Below, one piece after another: positions 54,067 to 62,560 of a DNA stretch of 64,000 nt; position 1 is the first letter of the stretch; each line of letters opens with the position of its first letter. A model generated the notes under the pieces. The model worked only from the letters and a program-made list of their open reading frames with translations. It was not told the DNA's origin and did no database searches. Position numbers and translations under genes: made by a program. Origin of the DNA: Candidatus Odyssella sp. (lineage in GTDB: Bacteria; Pseudomonadota; Alphaproteobacteria; Paracaedibacterales; Paracaedibacteraceae); the NCBI GenBank assembly GCA_020718185.1, contig DYSP01000002.1, forward strand, positions 44,061 through 108,060, read 5' to 3'.

Positions 54067-55262
54067 GACATCTTTTCCTTTATATTATTTTCAATACTCA
54101 ATTCCACAAGAGTTAAATCATCTGAAAAACTTGTCTCGCCTAACAAATTTATATGATTTCGAATGACATCTAAAATACTTTTACCTTGTAAGTCTTGGAT
54201 AAAACTAGGCAAATCTTCTGATAAAAAAGAAACGCCTGGAATTGCCCCTACATCGTCCCACAACAAATCACTGTATAAGTTTAATGAAGCACCAGCAGGG
54301 ATATCAAGAATCCGTTCTTCATAAGTTGCATCTTGTAAAATTCCAAGCGGCATTCCTGCCCCATTTCCTAAATAAAACTTTTGCTCTGCAGGAAAATAAA
54401 CAATCGGATGTGTCGAGCCAGCTGCCGCATACGTAAGCGTTCGGTTTTTCAAGTCTAACATACCAATCAAACATGTACAAAAATGACCCACAGGGATTAA
54501 TCCTTTAAGGCTTTTATTCAAGATGATCATCAATTCTGCGGGGCTTGTCACTTTATGACGATATTCTAAAAAAAGGGTATGCAACCTAAAAGTTGACAGT
54601 GACGCCGTGATGCCTTTTCCTGAAAAATCACAAATCCAAATCATTACCTTTTCAGAAGAAACCTCATAAATTCCCCAAATATCCCCACTCAAAAATCGAG
54701 ATGGCAAAAACATTGACTCAATTTTAAGGTGATATTTTTGATAGAGTTCTGCAAGTTGTGTACGCGATGGCAATAAAGCCATTTGAAAATCTAAAGCACG
54801 TGTGAATTCTTCACTGGCTATTTTTTGATAATCTTCAAGAGTACGAATAAGATAACTATTTTGCAATTGAACTTTGACACGCGATAAAAGTTCTAATTTA
54901 TGGATTGGTTTAATAATGACATCTGTAGCACCGTATCCCCATGCCTCTTTACGCTCTTCTGGATCTGTAATCATTGTTTGAACTAAAATAGGCAAGTTTC
55001 GTGTTTTATGATGGCTTCGTAGTGTTTTGATCACTTCTATTCCACTGACATTAGGCATTACTAAATCAAGAATAAGAAGATCGGGTTCTTGTTCATCAAT
55101 TTTTTCTAAAGCATCTTGACCATCAACAGCTGTATGAATATTTCGATAACCTTCACTTTTTAAATAACTAGAAATAAGTTCACGATTAATAATCATATCA
55201 TCAACAATTAAGATCCGATTATCATAGAGGCTAGCTGACATGTTGCTGACGCTCATCTTCAT
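54063..55262 (-). CDS. Response regulator with PP2C (RsbU/SpoIIE-type) phosphatase
   Basis: This is a 399-residue protein with an N-terminal receiver domain (ILIVDDMIINRELISSYL, phospho-Asp in DLLILDLVMPNVSG, Lys in IIKPIHKLELL) and a C-terminal Ser/Thr phosphatase of the RsbU group. The metal-binding motif is LSGDIWGIYEV with WICDFSGKGITASL. It should dephosphorylate a STAS-domain antagonist in response to the histidine kinase. It lies 24 bp after the STAS gene and overlaps the kinase gene. No anti-sigma kinase (RsbW type) or sigma factor lies next to it. Confidence 0.93.
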   Translation of the reverse strand: MKMSVSNMSASLYDNRILIVDDMIINRELISSYLKSEGYRNIHTAVDGQDALEKIDEQEPDLLILDLVMPNVSGIEVIKTLRSHHKTRNLPILVQTMITDPEERKEAWGYGATDVIIKPIHKLELLSRVKVQLQNSYLIRTLEDYQKIASEEFTRALDFQMALLPSRTQLAELYQKYHLKIESMFLPSRFLSGDIWGIYEVSSEKVMIWICDFSGKGITASLSTFRLHTLFLEYRHKVTSPAELMIILNKSLKGLIPVGHFCTCLIGMLDLKNRTLTYAAAGSTHPIVYFPAEQKFYLGNGAGMPLGILQDATYEERILDIPAGASLNLYSDLLWDDVGAIPGVSFLSEDLPSFIQDLQGKSILDVIRNHINLLGETSFSDDLTLVELSIENNIKEKMS

Positions 55263-55286
55263 CCCCTATTTTCACCTCTAAATGGC

Positions 55287-55601
55287 TTAAACAACCTTAA
55301 AGAGACTGTCAAAATGTCCCAAATCAAGCATTTTTTTAACCTGACCTTGGGCTCCTTTTAAAGTCACATCACCATCTTTCATTCGCATTTTATCGCGCGC
55401 AATCAACAACATGCCCAACCCTGCGGAATCAATAAATTCAAGATTTGATAGATTTAACAAACAGTTTTTTAACTCATGCTCCACAAATAACTCTGTCAAT
55501 TCTTTGAAAGATCCATAATCGGCGAATGTCAATCTACCAGTAAGTTCCACATGAATTTCTTCACCAGCTGCATTTACTTTATAATTCACAATACACCTCA
55601 T
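55287..55601 (-). CDS. STAS-domain anti-sigma factor antagonist
   Basis: This is a 104-residue SpoIIAA/RsbV-like protein. The phosphorylatable Ser sits in LEFIDSAGLGMLLIARD. VELTGRLTFADYGSFKELTEL is the opening strand and helix. It is the first gene of a three-gene signalling operon with a PP2C-type regulator and a histidine kinase, so its phosphorylation state should be the output. A GTG four codons in (55589) has a better-spaced AGGTG and may be the true start. The partner kinase must be elsewhere in the genome. Confidence 0.9.
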   Translation of the reverse strand: MRCIVNYKVNAAGEEIHVELTGRLTFADYGSFKELTELFVEHELKNCLLNLSNLEFIDSAGLGMLLIARDKMRMKDGDVTLKGAQGQVKKMLDLGHFDSLFKVV

Positions 55602-55711
55602 CCAAAATGTCTTTTACTAATACGTCAATTTAACAGAAAAACTCTTAAGACATTCTTAATGTTTCACTAAAACAAGATAACAAAAGAGATAGCTAATTTT
55701 ATGAAAATTTA

Positions 55712-55740
55712 TTGAACATTTAGTGAAACTAAGATATAGT
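55712..55740 (+). promoter_or_regulatory. Promoter of the LOG-family gene
   Basis: TTGAAC, a 17-bp spacer and TATAGT lie 34 bp upstream of the chosen start codon. Confidence 0.6.
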
Positions 55741-55774
55741 GAACAGTATTTTAATTAATTATGAAAGAATATTC

Positions 55775-56365
55775 ATGCGAAATATTCAAAGCGTCTGCGT
55801 CTATTGTGGTGCGTCTGGTCGTGTAGATAAAATTTATAAAGATGCTGCTCTCAGAATGGGTGAAGTTCTTGCACGTGCTGGCTTACAGGTTGTTTTTGGC
55901 GGTGGAAAACTGGGTCTTATGGGTTTGGTTGCTGATAATGCCCTTGCAAATGGCGGTCGCGTTATTGGTATTATTCCAAAGCATTTAGAAAAATTTGAAG
56001 GGGCTCATCTTAGTCTTTCAGAACTTCATGTGGTTGACACAATGCACACAAGAAAGCAAAAAATGTCGGAACTTGCTGATGCTTTTATTGTATTACCTGG
56101 CGGATTTGGAACACTTGATGAGCTATTTGAAATTTTAACTTGGCGACAACTTCAAATGCATGAAAAGCCCGTTATTATTGTTAATGTCAATGGCTATTGG
56201 GATCCTTTAAAAAAGTTAATTCATAATATTATTGAGCAAAATTTTGCAACCCCAATCCATGCTCTTTTTGCAACATTTGTTGATAGCCCCGATGAAGTTT
56301 TGGATGCGCTTGACAATGGAATTGTCTCTAATTTTACTTCCGACGAACAGGTGCAAGGAGCATAA
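55775..56365 (+). CDS. LOG-family protein (TIGR00730, nucleotide phosphoribohydrolase)
   Basis: This is a Rossmann-fold protein of 196 residues in the lysine-decarboxylase-like LOG family. Members release free base from nucleoside 5'-monophosphates, such as cytokinin ribotides. The start MRNIQSVCVYCGASG is used rather than the track start, which lies at the promoter. Diagnostic motifs are FGGGKLGLMGLVADNAL and the catalytic VLPGGFGTLDELFEILTWRQ, with the MHTRKQKMSELADAF stretch between. It is divergent from the STAS operon. Its natural substrate in bacteria of this type is uncertain. Confidence 0.92.
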   Translation: MRNIQSVCVYCGASGRVDKIYKDAALRMGEVLARAGLQVVFGGGKLGLMGLVADNALANGGRVIGIIPKHLEKFEGAHLSLSELHVVDTMHTRKQKMSELADAFIVLPGGFGTLDELFEILTWRQLQMHEKPVIIVNVNGYWDPLKKLIHNIIEQNFATPIHALFATFVDSPDEVLDALDNGIVSNFTSDEQVQGA

Positions 56366-56685
56366 GATCTCTTTTATGTAAAGGTTGCTAAAATATATTG
56401 GGTTTTAATGGCACCTTTACTCCTAATACATTTCCATCACAATAATTAATAATAGTTGAAACACCAAAAAAACAGATCATTATCGAATACCTCTAATTTC
56501 CAAACATAGGAACGTTAGATCTACTCTCTTCTCTCTTTATAACTATAAATAATATTTGGCCTTGAATGGATTAACCTGGATGCAGTATATTTAAAATAGC
56601 TTTCTCAAAGGTGCTGCTTGCTCCTCAAAATATCTAAACTTATATAAGAGTATCATAGCATAATGACTATATTAGTGAGTAAAAA
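56366..56685. other. Intergenic region before mipZ
   Basis: These 320 bp have no coding frame. TAAAGGT at about 56379 pairs with ACCTTTA at about 56411, a possible transcript end for the LOG gene. The last 100 bp probably contain the mipZ promoter, but no single pair of boxes stands out. Confidence 0.4.
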
Positions 56686-57507
56686 ATGACAACACAATCA
56701 AAGCCATATATTATTGTACTGGGCAATGAAAAAGGTGGTACAGGTAAATCTACAGCTGCCATGCATTTAGTCACGTCATTACTTCATCAAGGTTATACTG
56801 TGGGATCATTAGATATAGACGCTCGACAAGGAACATTGAGTCGTTATGTAGAAAATCGCAAAAACCTTATTCAGCAAGAAGGTATGGCTCTTTCTATGCC
56901 ACGTCATTATCCTATTCATAGAAGCACACTAGAGTTAGTTATAAAAGCACAAGAAGAAGAACAAAATCGTCTTATCCAAGCAATACAATTACTTCAAGAT
57001 TGTCAATTTATTATCATTGACACCCCAGGAAGTGACACTTATCTTTCCCGACTTGCTCATTCCTACGCAGACACATTAATTACACCTCTAAACGATAGCT
57101 TTATTGATCTTGACATGCTTGTTCGCGTGACACCTGACTCACATGATATTTTACGTCCCAGCACTTATTCTGAAATGGTTTGGGAGCAAAAAAAGCAGCG
57201 CGCCTTACGAGATGGTGGTAAAATTGATTGGATTGTGATGCGGAATCGCTTAAGCAGCATTTATTCCCGCAATAAAGAAGAGATGGATCGTGTTCTTCAG
57301 GCTTTATCCCGACGCATTGGGTTTCGTCTTGTTCCAGGATTTGGTGAACGTGTTATCTTCAAAGAATTATTTTTGAATGGATTAACCGTACTTGATATGC
57401 GCCAGGCAAATACCCCAATGACATTATCTCATGTTGCAGCAAAACAAGAATTAAATGCGTTAATTGACAAGATCGATTTACCTTTCCAAATGAAAGGTGC
57501 TGCTTAA
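56686..57507 (+). CDS. mipZ: MipZ-type division-site ATPase (ParA family)
   Basis: This is a ParA/MinD-family ATPase of 273 residues. In alphaproteobacteria MipZ forms gradients from the ParB-bound origin and blocks FtsZ away from midcell. The deviant Walker A is GNEKGGTGKSTAAMHLV, followed by LDIDARQGTLSRYVENR and FIIIDTPGSDTYLSRLAHSYADTLITPLND. The stretch GGKIDWIVMRNRLSSIYSRN and GFGERVIFKELFLNGLTVLD match Caulobacter MipZ closely rather than ParA. The gene is alone here; parA/parB are not in the window. Its presence is a strong alphaproteobacterial marker. Confidence 0.93.
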   Translation: MTTQSKPYIIVLGNEKGGTGKSTAAMHLVTSLLHQGYTVGSLDIDARQGTLSRYVENRKNLIQQEGMALSMPRHYPIHRSTLELVIKAQEEEQNRLIQAIQLLQDCQFIIIDTPGSDTYLSRLAHSYADTLITPLNDSFIDLDMLVRVTPDSHDILRPSTYSEMVWEQKKQRALRDGGKIDWIVMRNRLSSIYSRNKEEMDRVLQALSRRIGFRLVPGFGERVIFKELFLNGLTVLDMRQANTPMTLSHVAAKQELNALIDKIDLPFQMKGAA

Positions 57508-57671
57508 TAGCTAGAACCCTTTATAAAGAAACTTACCTTCCATATAATTCGAAATCATAATGGGTATGGACATAACGTTTCTCTCGAAAAATTAAGTGGC
57601 TTTCTAAGCAACATTCAATTATCATAAAATTAAATTTAAATTGAACTAAGAAGCCTCTGCTGATTTAAAAT

Positions 57672-59138
57672 ATGAATGAAACTTCAGAAAACACAAAACC
57701 ACCCACCTCTTTTCAAAATACCTTACAAATTGTAAAAGCGCAGGATTTTTTTGAAATGATTGGTTGGTTTTTAACAATCACTCTTCCTCTTATTCTTTAT
57801 TTTTTTACATCGCCTATCAGTGCCCCTCTTCATGGCCAAGACGACCCTAAAATTTTTCTTTGTATTCTTTCTGCCGCTTCGGTCATGTGGGCATTTTCAC
57901 TTGTACCAGAACTTGTCCCCATGTTTTTTATCATTTTAACGACAGCATTATTATCCCTAGTAAACGCTGAAGTCATTTTATCTGGATTTTCTTCGCCTAC
58001 TTTTGTAACTTTGTTGGGGATTTCAGCATTGACTGTCGGTATTATGCAAGCTGGCGCCCTTAAACGTTTCATTCTTTATTTTATGCAAACATCATCGTTT
58101 CGAAAACTTAATATTGTCTTTTTTTGTAGTGGCTTTATTATATCCCCTCTTTTACCTTCTATTATTAACAGATGCCAATTATTAGGATCACTGCTCTCAG
58201 ATATAAGTGGTAGCCTCAGCATATCACCAACAACAAAGCCGTTCTTGAAAATGTTTACCCATGGCTTTTTTAGCACAACACTTTTTTCCAGTTCCTTTTT
58301 GACCGCGTCCTTAATGAATTTTATCATCATTTCTGTATTACCACTTCAAGAGCAAGAAAGCTTTCAAAGTGCGGGTTGGTTTATAGCCACAGCTGTTTTG
58401 ACCGTATTTTTAATGATAAGTTATTGCCTTCTCTGGCTATTATTTATGAGATCTAGTAAAAATATTCCCATTAACGTTGAAAATATCACACAGAATTTAT
58501 CCAAAATGGGACCCATCAAAAAAAGTGAAAAATTTACCACTTTTTGTTTAATTGCTTTGTTTATTGGTATGTTGACAATCAATTTTCATCACATCCCTCA
58601 AAGTTGGCTGAGCTTTATCGTTTTATTTCTTTTACTTGTCTTAAACTATGTTGATATGAATGATTTTCAGCGTAACATTGATTGGTCTTTTATTCTTTTT
58701 TTGTGTTCGTTAGTTAGCCTGTCACAAGTCTTTAAAGATTTAAAACTAGACATTTGGCTTTATCAAGGAATGTTAAATTATTTCCCTCAAATGCTTAGCA
58801 ACCGCTATACCCTATTTGGTTCGATGATTGCCATTACTATCGCTTTGCGTTTCTTTTTACCCATCGGAGCAGTCGTCGCCCTTCTTGTTCCTAGTGCTGT
58901 TTCATTTGCTTACCTTGCCGGGATTAGTGCTTGGGCTTTATGTTTTACCATTCTATTTATTGCTGATATTTGGTTTTTCCCTTATCAATGCACCTTTTAT
59001 CGGATTTATAGAAACCCCTTTGGCAACACGTTCTCTTATCAAAAAAAATTTCTTTTTTTTAACGCGGCAATGAATATTGTCAAGATTCTAGCCATCCTTT
59101 GTAGCCTTCCTTACTGGAAATATATGAGCTTAATTTAG
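57672..59138 (+). CDS. SLC13/DASS-like anion transporter
   Basis: This is an inner-membrane protein of 488 residues with about 11 to 12 hydrophobic segments. The arrangement resembles divalent anion:sodium symporters (SLC13/DASS): FSSPTFVTLLGISALTVGIMQAGALKRF near the first repeat and MNDFQRNIDWSFILFLCSLVSLSQVF before the second repeat, where DASS proteins have I(D/N)W. The canonical sodium-binding SNT motifs are not clear, so the substrate (dicarboxylate, sulfate or other) is uncertain. It precedes a periplasmic binding protein gene by about 70 bp on the same strand. Confidence 0.7.
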   Translation: MNETSENTKPPTSFQNTLQIVKAQDFFEMIGWFLTITLPLILYFFTSPISAPLHGQDDPKIFLCILSAASVMWAFSLVPELVPMFFIILTTALLSLVNAEVILSGFSSPTFVTLLGISALTVGIMQAGALKRFILYFMQTSSFRKLNIVFFCSGFIISPLLPSIINRCQLLGSLLSDISGSLSISPTTKPFLKMFTHGFFSTTLFSSSFLTASLMNFIIISVLPLQEQESFQSAGWFIATAVLTVFLMISYCLLWLLFMRSSKNIPINVENITQNLSKMGPIKKSEKFTTFCLIALFIGMLTINFHHIPQSWLSFIVLFLLLVLNYVDMNDFQRNIDWSFILFLCSLVSLSQVFKDLKLDIWLYQGMLNYFPQMLSNRYTLFGSMIAITIALRFFLPIGAVVALLVPSAVSFAYLAGISAWALCFTILFIADIWFFPYQCTFYRIYRNPFGNTFSYQKKFLFFNAAMNIVKILAILCSLPYWKYMSLI

Positions 59139-59151
59139 AGGTATATCGTTC

Positions 59152-59208
59152 GTGATTCAAAATAAAGAACATTTCTATCAATCGATTCCAATTACAAAGA
59201 GTGCGTAG
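59152..59208 (+). CDS. Possible leader peptide (18 aa)
   Basis: A GTG-started frame reads to FYQSIPITKSA and stops 2 bp before the ATG of the binding protein. Its last codons match the end of the small ORF at 2391-2546 with mostly synonymous changes. It may be a translated leader or only shared DNA. Confidence 0.25.
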   Translation: MIQNKEHFYQSIPITKSA

Positions 59209-59210
59209 TG

Positions 59211-60332
59211 ATGAATGTTATTTTAAACGTTAAAAAATTGGCTATTTATACATTTTTAATCACATTATGTGGTTATTTAGGTTATATGAATTATGAGCGT
59301 GAAACACTTTTAGTTTTACATAGTTACGATGAAAATTATGCTTGGGTTCGAGACGTTAATATCGGCATTAAACGATCTTTAGGAAACAGAAAAAACATTC
59401 GAATCTTTTATCATTATATGGATACCAAAAGCCACCCAGATTTAGAATTCAAAAAGAAATCTGGTGTCATCGCTAGGCGCGTTGTTGATTACATTAAGCC
59501 TGATATTGTCTTAGCTTGCGATGATGATGCGCAAGAATACGTTATGAGTCATTACAAAAACCGTAATGATATTCAAATCGTTTTTGTAGGGCTTAATGCT
59601 AAACCTGAAAGGTATGGGTATCTAAATGCCACTAATGTAACAGGTGTGCTAGAAAGAATCCCCTATGAAGCCGTTAAAAATGTTATTGAAATTATTGCAA
59701 AACAACGAAATTTAAAGCCGCCTTATCGGGCTATTCACATATCAGATCAATCAATTATTGTGGGATATGATGATATCAACATGCATGAATATCCCCATTG
59801 GTTTCCTGTTAAACTTTTAAAATCAAATCTTGTAAGCACATTTGATGAGTGGAAAAGAGCCATTCGTGAAAGTGGCGAGATTGCTGACATCATTCTCATT
59901 TCGAATTATAGAAAAGTTTATAAAAATGATGAAAAAAAAACCATTGTTCCTTTTAAAGAAGTTATTGAATGGTCGTACAAAAATGCAGCTATACCGCTGA
60001 TTGGTCTGAATGGATTTGTCTGTGAAGAAGGAACTGCTCTTGCTGTTGGAGCTTCTCCGATTGAACAGGGTAAACTGGGGGCTCAGATTGCTGTAACACT
60101 CTTAGAAAAAAAAGCAAAAATTGCAGATATCCCTTTTCAAAATAGTGCATACCCCATGATTTATATTGATGAACAACGATTTAATGAATCAGGTTATAAC
60201 TTGCCACAACTGTATATAGCGTTTGCAAAAACCACTAATAACTTTTACCAAACAAAACATCTTTGGGAAAACTTTAAACATCCTGGCTGGAAAAAAGAGT
60301 TTGAAAAACAAAATAACGAAATGAATAAATAA
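59211..60332 (+). CDS. Periplasmic ABC-type substrate-binding-like protein
   Basis: This is a 373-residue protein with an N-terminal signal or anchor helix (LAIYTFLITLCGYLGYMNY), then a two-lobe binding fold. Matches to the ABC_sub_bind type (TrpX/YtrF-like) are LLVLHSYDENYAWVRDVNIGI, KPDIVLACDDDAQEYVMSHY, IQIVFVGLNAKPERYG and PLIGLNGFVCEEGTALAVGASPIEQGKLGAQIA. This domain also occurs as the sensor of some histidine kinases. No ABC permease or ATPase gene is adjacent, so it may serve a distant system or work with the upstream transporter. Ligand unknown. Confidence 0.75.
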   Translation: MNVILNVKKLAIYTFLITLCGYLGYMNYERETLLVLHSYDENYAWVRDVNIGIKRSLGNRKNIRIFYHYMDTKSHPDLEFKKKSGVIARRVVDYIKPDIVLACDDDAQEYVMSHYKNRNDIQIVFVGLNAKPERYGYLNATNVTGVLERIPYEAVKNVIEIIAKQRNLKPPYRAIHISDQSIIVGYDDINMHEYPHWFPVKLLKSNLVSTFDEWKRAIRESGEIADIILISNYRKVYKNDEKKTIVPFKEVIEWSYKNAAIPLIGLNGFVCEEGTALAVGASPIEQGKLGAQIAVTLLEKKAKIADIPFQNSAYPMIYIDEQRFNESGYNLPQLYIAFAKTTNNFYQTKHLWENFKHPGWKKEFEKQNNEMNK

Positions 60333-60403
60333 TATGAAACCGCCTAGGTTGCCAAATGTTTTATACTAAAGTTGTCAACCTAAGTTTCGATTTTCATAAT
60401 TAA

Positions 60404-61668
60404 TCATCGAATCATCTGATTTGATACCTGGATCAGTTCACTAGCAATGCTAATCGCTTTAGCGTTACTTTCATAATTTGCTTTATCAACAATCATCATT
60501 GTTAGCTGCTCCGTTGAATCAATCGTTCAGCCTTCAATATTTGACGTTACGATTGTCCCTGCCCCATTAGCACCAACAGCATTCAACATATAATTACCAG
60601 AACCAGCTGTTGCTTGATAAACGCCACCAGATGTTTCTAGTAATTGATTAGCATCAGCAAAAGTACCAAGCGGTATTTTGGCGAAAGGTACAATGGCACC
60701 ATTATCATATCTCGCCATCACCAGCCCAGTGCTTTGATCAATAGATACACTTTCATAATTACCAGATGTACGCCCATCAGATGTTACTTGCGATGGATTA
60801 AACGCACCACCAACAGCACGAAGACCATCACTTGCACCAATTGCTCCCATATTAACACATTTGAGGCAGCGGCTCCATTATTCCATGTCAGAGCTAATAC
60901 AGGCGGAGGAGCAGCGTTTCCATTAAAAGTCGCAGGATTTCCATTATTGTCAAAAACAATATTCATTCCGGCTTGATAAGGTACAGCAATTGCTGCTGCA
61001 TCGGGACAAGTGGCTACTACGTTCCATGTTTGTGGCGCATTATTTGTTTTTGTATAAGTGAAAGTGACCTGATGAGAAACACCCAGCGTGTCAATAACTT
61101 GAACTGGAACACCAAAGGTGGTTGGGCCAGCAAGCGCTGCCCCTGTAAAACTGCTTTCATGTTCACATTAGCTGTGGGTGCTGGAGCCCCATTTAGTCCA
61201 CCAACCGACAAAATGGAAAGACCGGCGGTTGTAGATTGATCTGTGGACGTCACCCGTTCCAGTATCATTTGTCGGCCACGCCATTAAAAATTGACCCGAT
61301 GTATTGGCAAAATTTCCATTTTTATCAGGCGCAAATGTACCATTACGTGTCCATCCTGTCTTTCCCGTACCCTCGGTCGCCGAACTTGACACAGGAAAAA
61401 AACCTTGATCTCGAATTGCCATAAAAGCACTGACTTCAGAAGGTTTTAATTCACCAACAGTGGTGATATATTGTTGAACACTGGTTGTGACACCCCCTGG
61501 TGTATAACCTTGAACAGAAGTGCTCGATGCCCCTGAAAGCACAAAGACCTCTTTTGATTTACCACCTGCCGCATCGGTTTTTGAAATATTATCTGCTTCA
61601 ATCGAAACACGACTTCCATAAGCATTTAGCCCCGAAATACTTGCCTGCAATCCTGACATTAGTGACAT
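60404..61668 (-). pseudogene. flgE: Flagellar hook protein gene flgE, broken by frameshifts and a TGA
   Basis: The start MSLMSGLQASISGLNAYGSR after AAGGAA and the end STEQLTMMIVDKANYESNAK are clear FlgE hallmarks. In between, the frame is lost at about 61252 (extra G in a GGG run). It is regained at about 61142 (one G too few in a GGGG run), then shifts again at about 60855. A TGA at 60527-60529 cuts off the last 41 codons in the final frame. The track pieces 61168-61686, 61017-61268, 60784-60966 and 60527-60850 are all parts of it. The full length would be about 420 residues. It is last in the run fliK-flgD-flgE. No functional hook could be made unless the sequence has errors. Confidence 0.85.
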
Positions 61669-61703
61669 AAAAAATTCCTTTTTCAATAGTAAATTTTCAG
61701 TTT

Positions 61704-62540
61704 TTATAAGTTTGCGAGTTGCTCTTTCGTTGGCAAAATACTCTCAGTTACTGATGTTTGGTCATTCAACTTATCTTTAAGATAGAGCGATAATTCATCA
61801 TATTTTTTGATTTGCTCTTGCATGCCAGCATTAAGATTCATTAATTGTGGTGAAGGTGGTTTACTGACAACACTTACATCTGATAATTTAACGGGTGTAT
61901 TTTTAACCAATAAAGCAAAGTCTTTGGATTCTTCGTGGAAGCCAATTTTACGTACTGTTCCCTTAAGAGTCATTGGCATTTCCAAAACTTGACCATCTTG
62001 TGTTTGGGCGATGACTTTAGCTTGATATTGACCTGCAGAGACTTGCTTGTTTGGCTCGCCATTAATTGATCCATTCCAAATAAAGTTTTTAACACCTGCT
62101 TCAGCAGCTAAAGGAAAAACGGTAACACCAGCACCAGCTGCGTCTGTAATCGCCAATTGAGCTTGGGCAATATTATCAGGCATTGAAAATGTCAATGTTT
62201 CGTCATTCCCTTCAAATGTAAATTCATTACCGCGATATTCAACTTCTCTATTAAGATAACCCTCAGCCATAATGGCGCGATCTTTCGTATGATTCAAATT
62301 CATTTGTTCCAAATTCTCATTCATTTTAGATTGTTGTGCTACGCCATTAAACATGATCAGCGTTTGCGTAAAATCACCATCATTTTTAGGGTTAAGAGGG
62401 TCGCCTGGATGCTTCATTTTCGTGATTAATAATTGTTGAAAGGCCTTCAATTGATCACTATGACTTTTGTCAAGTATTTGGGATAATCCTGGTTTTTGAA
62501 GGGTTTTATCATTTTTTACTGCACTGATGCCGGCACCCAT
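61704..62540 (-). CDS. flgD: Flagellar hook assembly scaffold FlgD
   Basis: FlgD caps the growing hook and is needed for FlgE to polymerise. The 278-residue frame is intact. The N-terminal conserved block is KAFQQLLITKMKHPGDPLNP with FTQTLIMFNGVAQQSKMNEN, a diverged form of the usual LLTTQLKNQDP pattern. The C-terminal part (about 100-200) has the FlgD Ig-like and TUDOR-like arrangement, including FIWNGSINGEPNKQVSAGQYQ, close to the typical WDG..GxxxpxGxY. It sits 20 bp after fliK and 35 bp before flgE. Its survival beside a dead flgE suggests recent loss of motility. Confidence 0.85.
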   Translation of the reverse strand: MGAGISAVKNDKTLQKPGLSQILDKSHSDQLKAFQQLLITKMKHPGDPLNPKNDGDFTQTLIMFNGVAQQSKMNENLEQMNLNHTKDRAIMAEGYLNREVEYRGNEFTFEGNDETLTFSMPDNIAQAQLAITDAAGAGVTVFPLAAEAGVKNFIWNGSINGEPNKQVSAGQYQAKVIAQTQDGQVLEMPMTLKGTVRKIGFHEESKDFALLVKNTPVKLSDVSVVSKPPSPQLMNLNAGMQEQIKKYDELSLYLKDKLNDQTSVTESILPTKEQLANL

Positions 62541-62560
62541 AATCGTTTCCTCTTCTTAAT

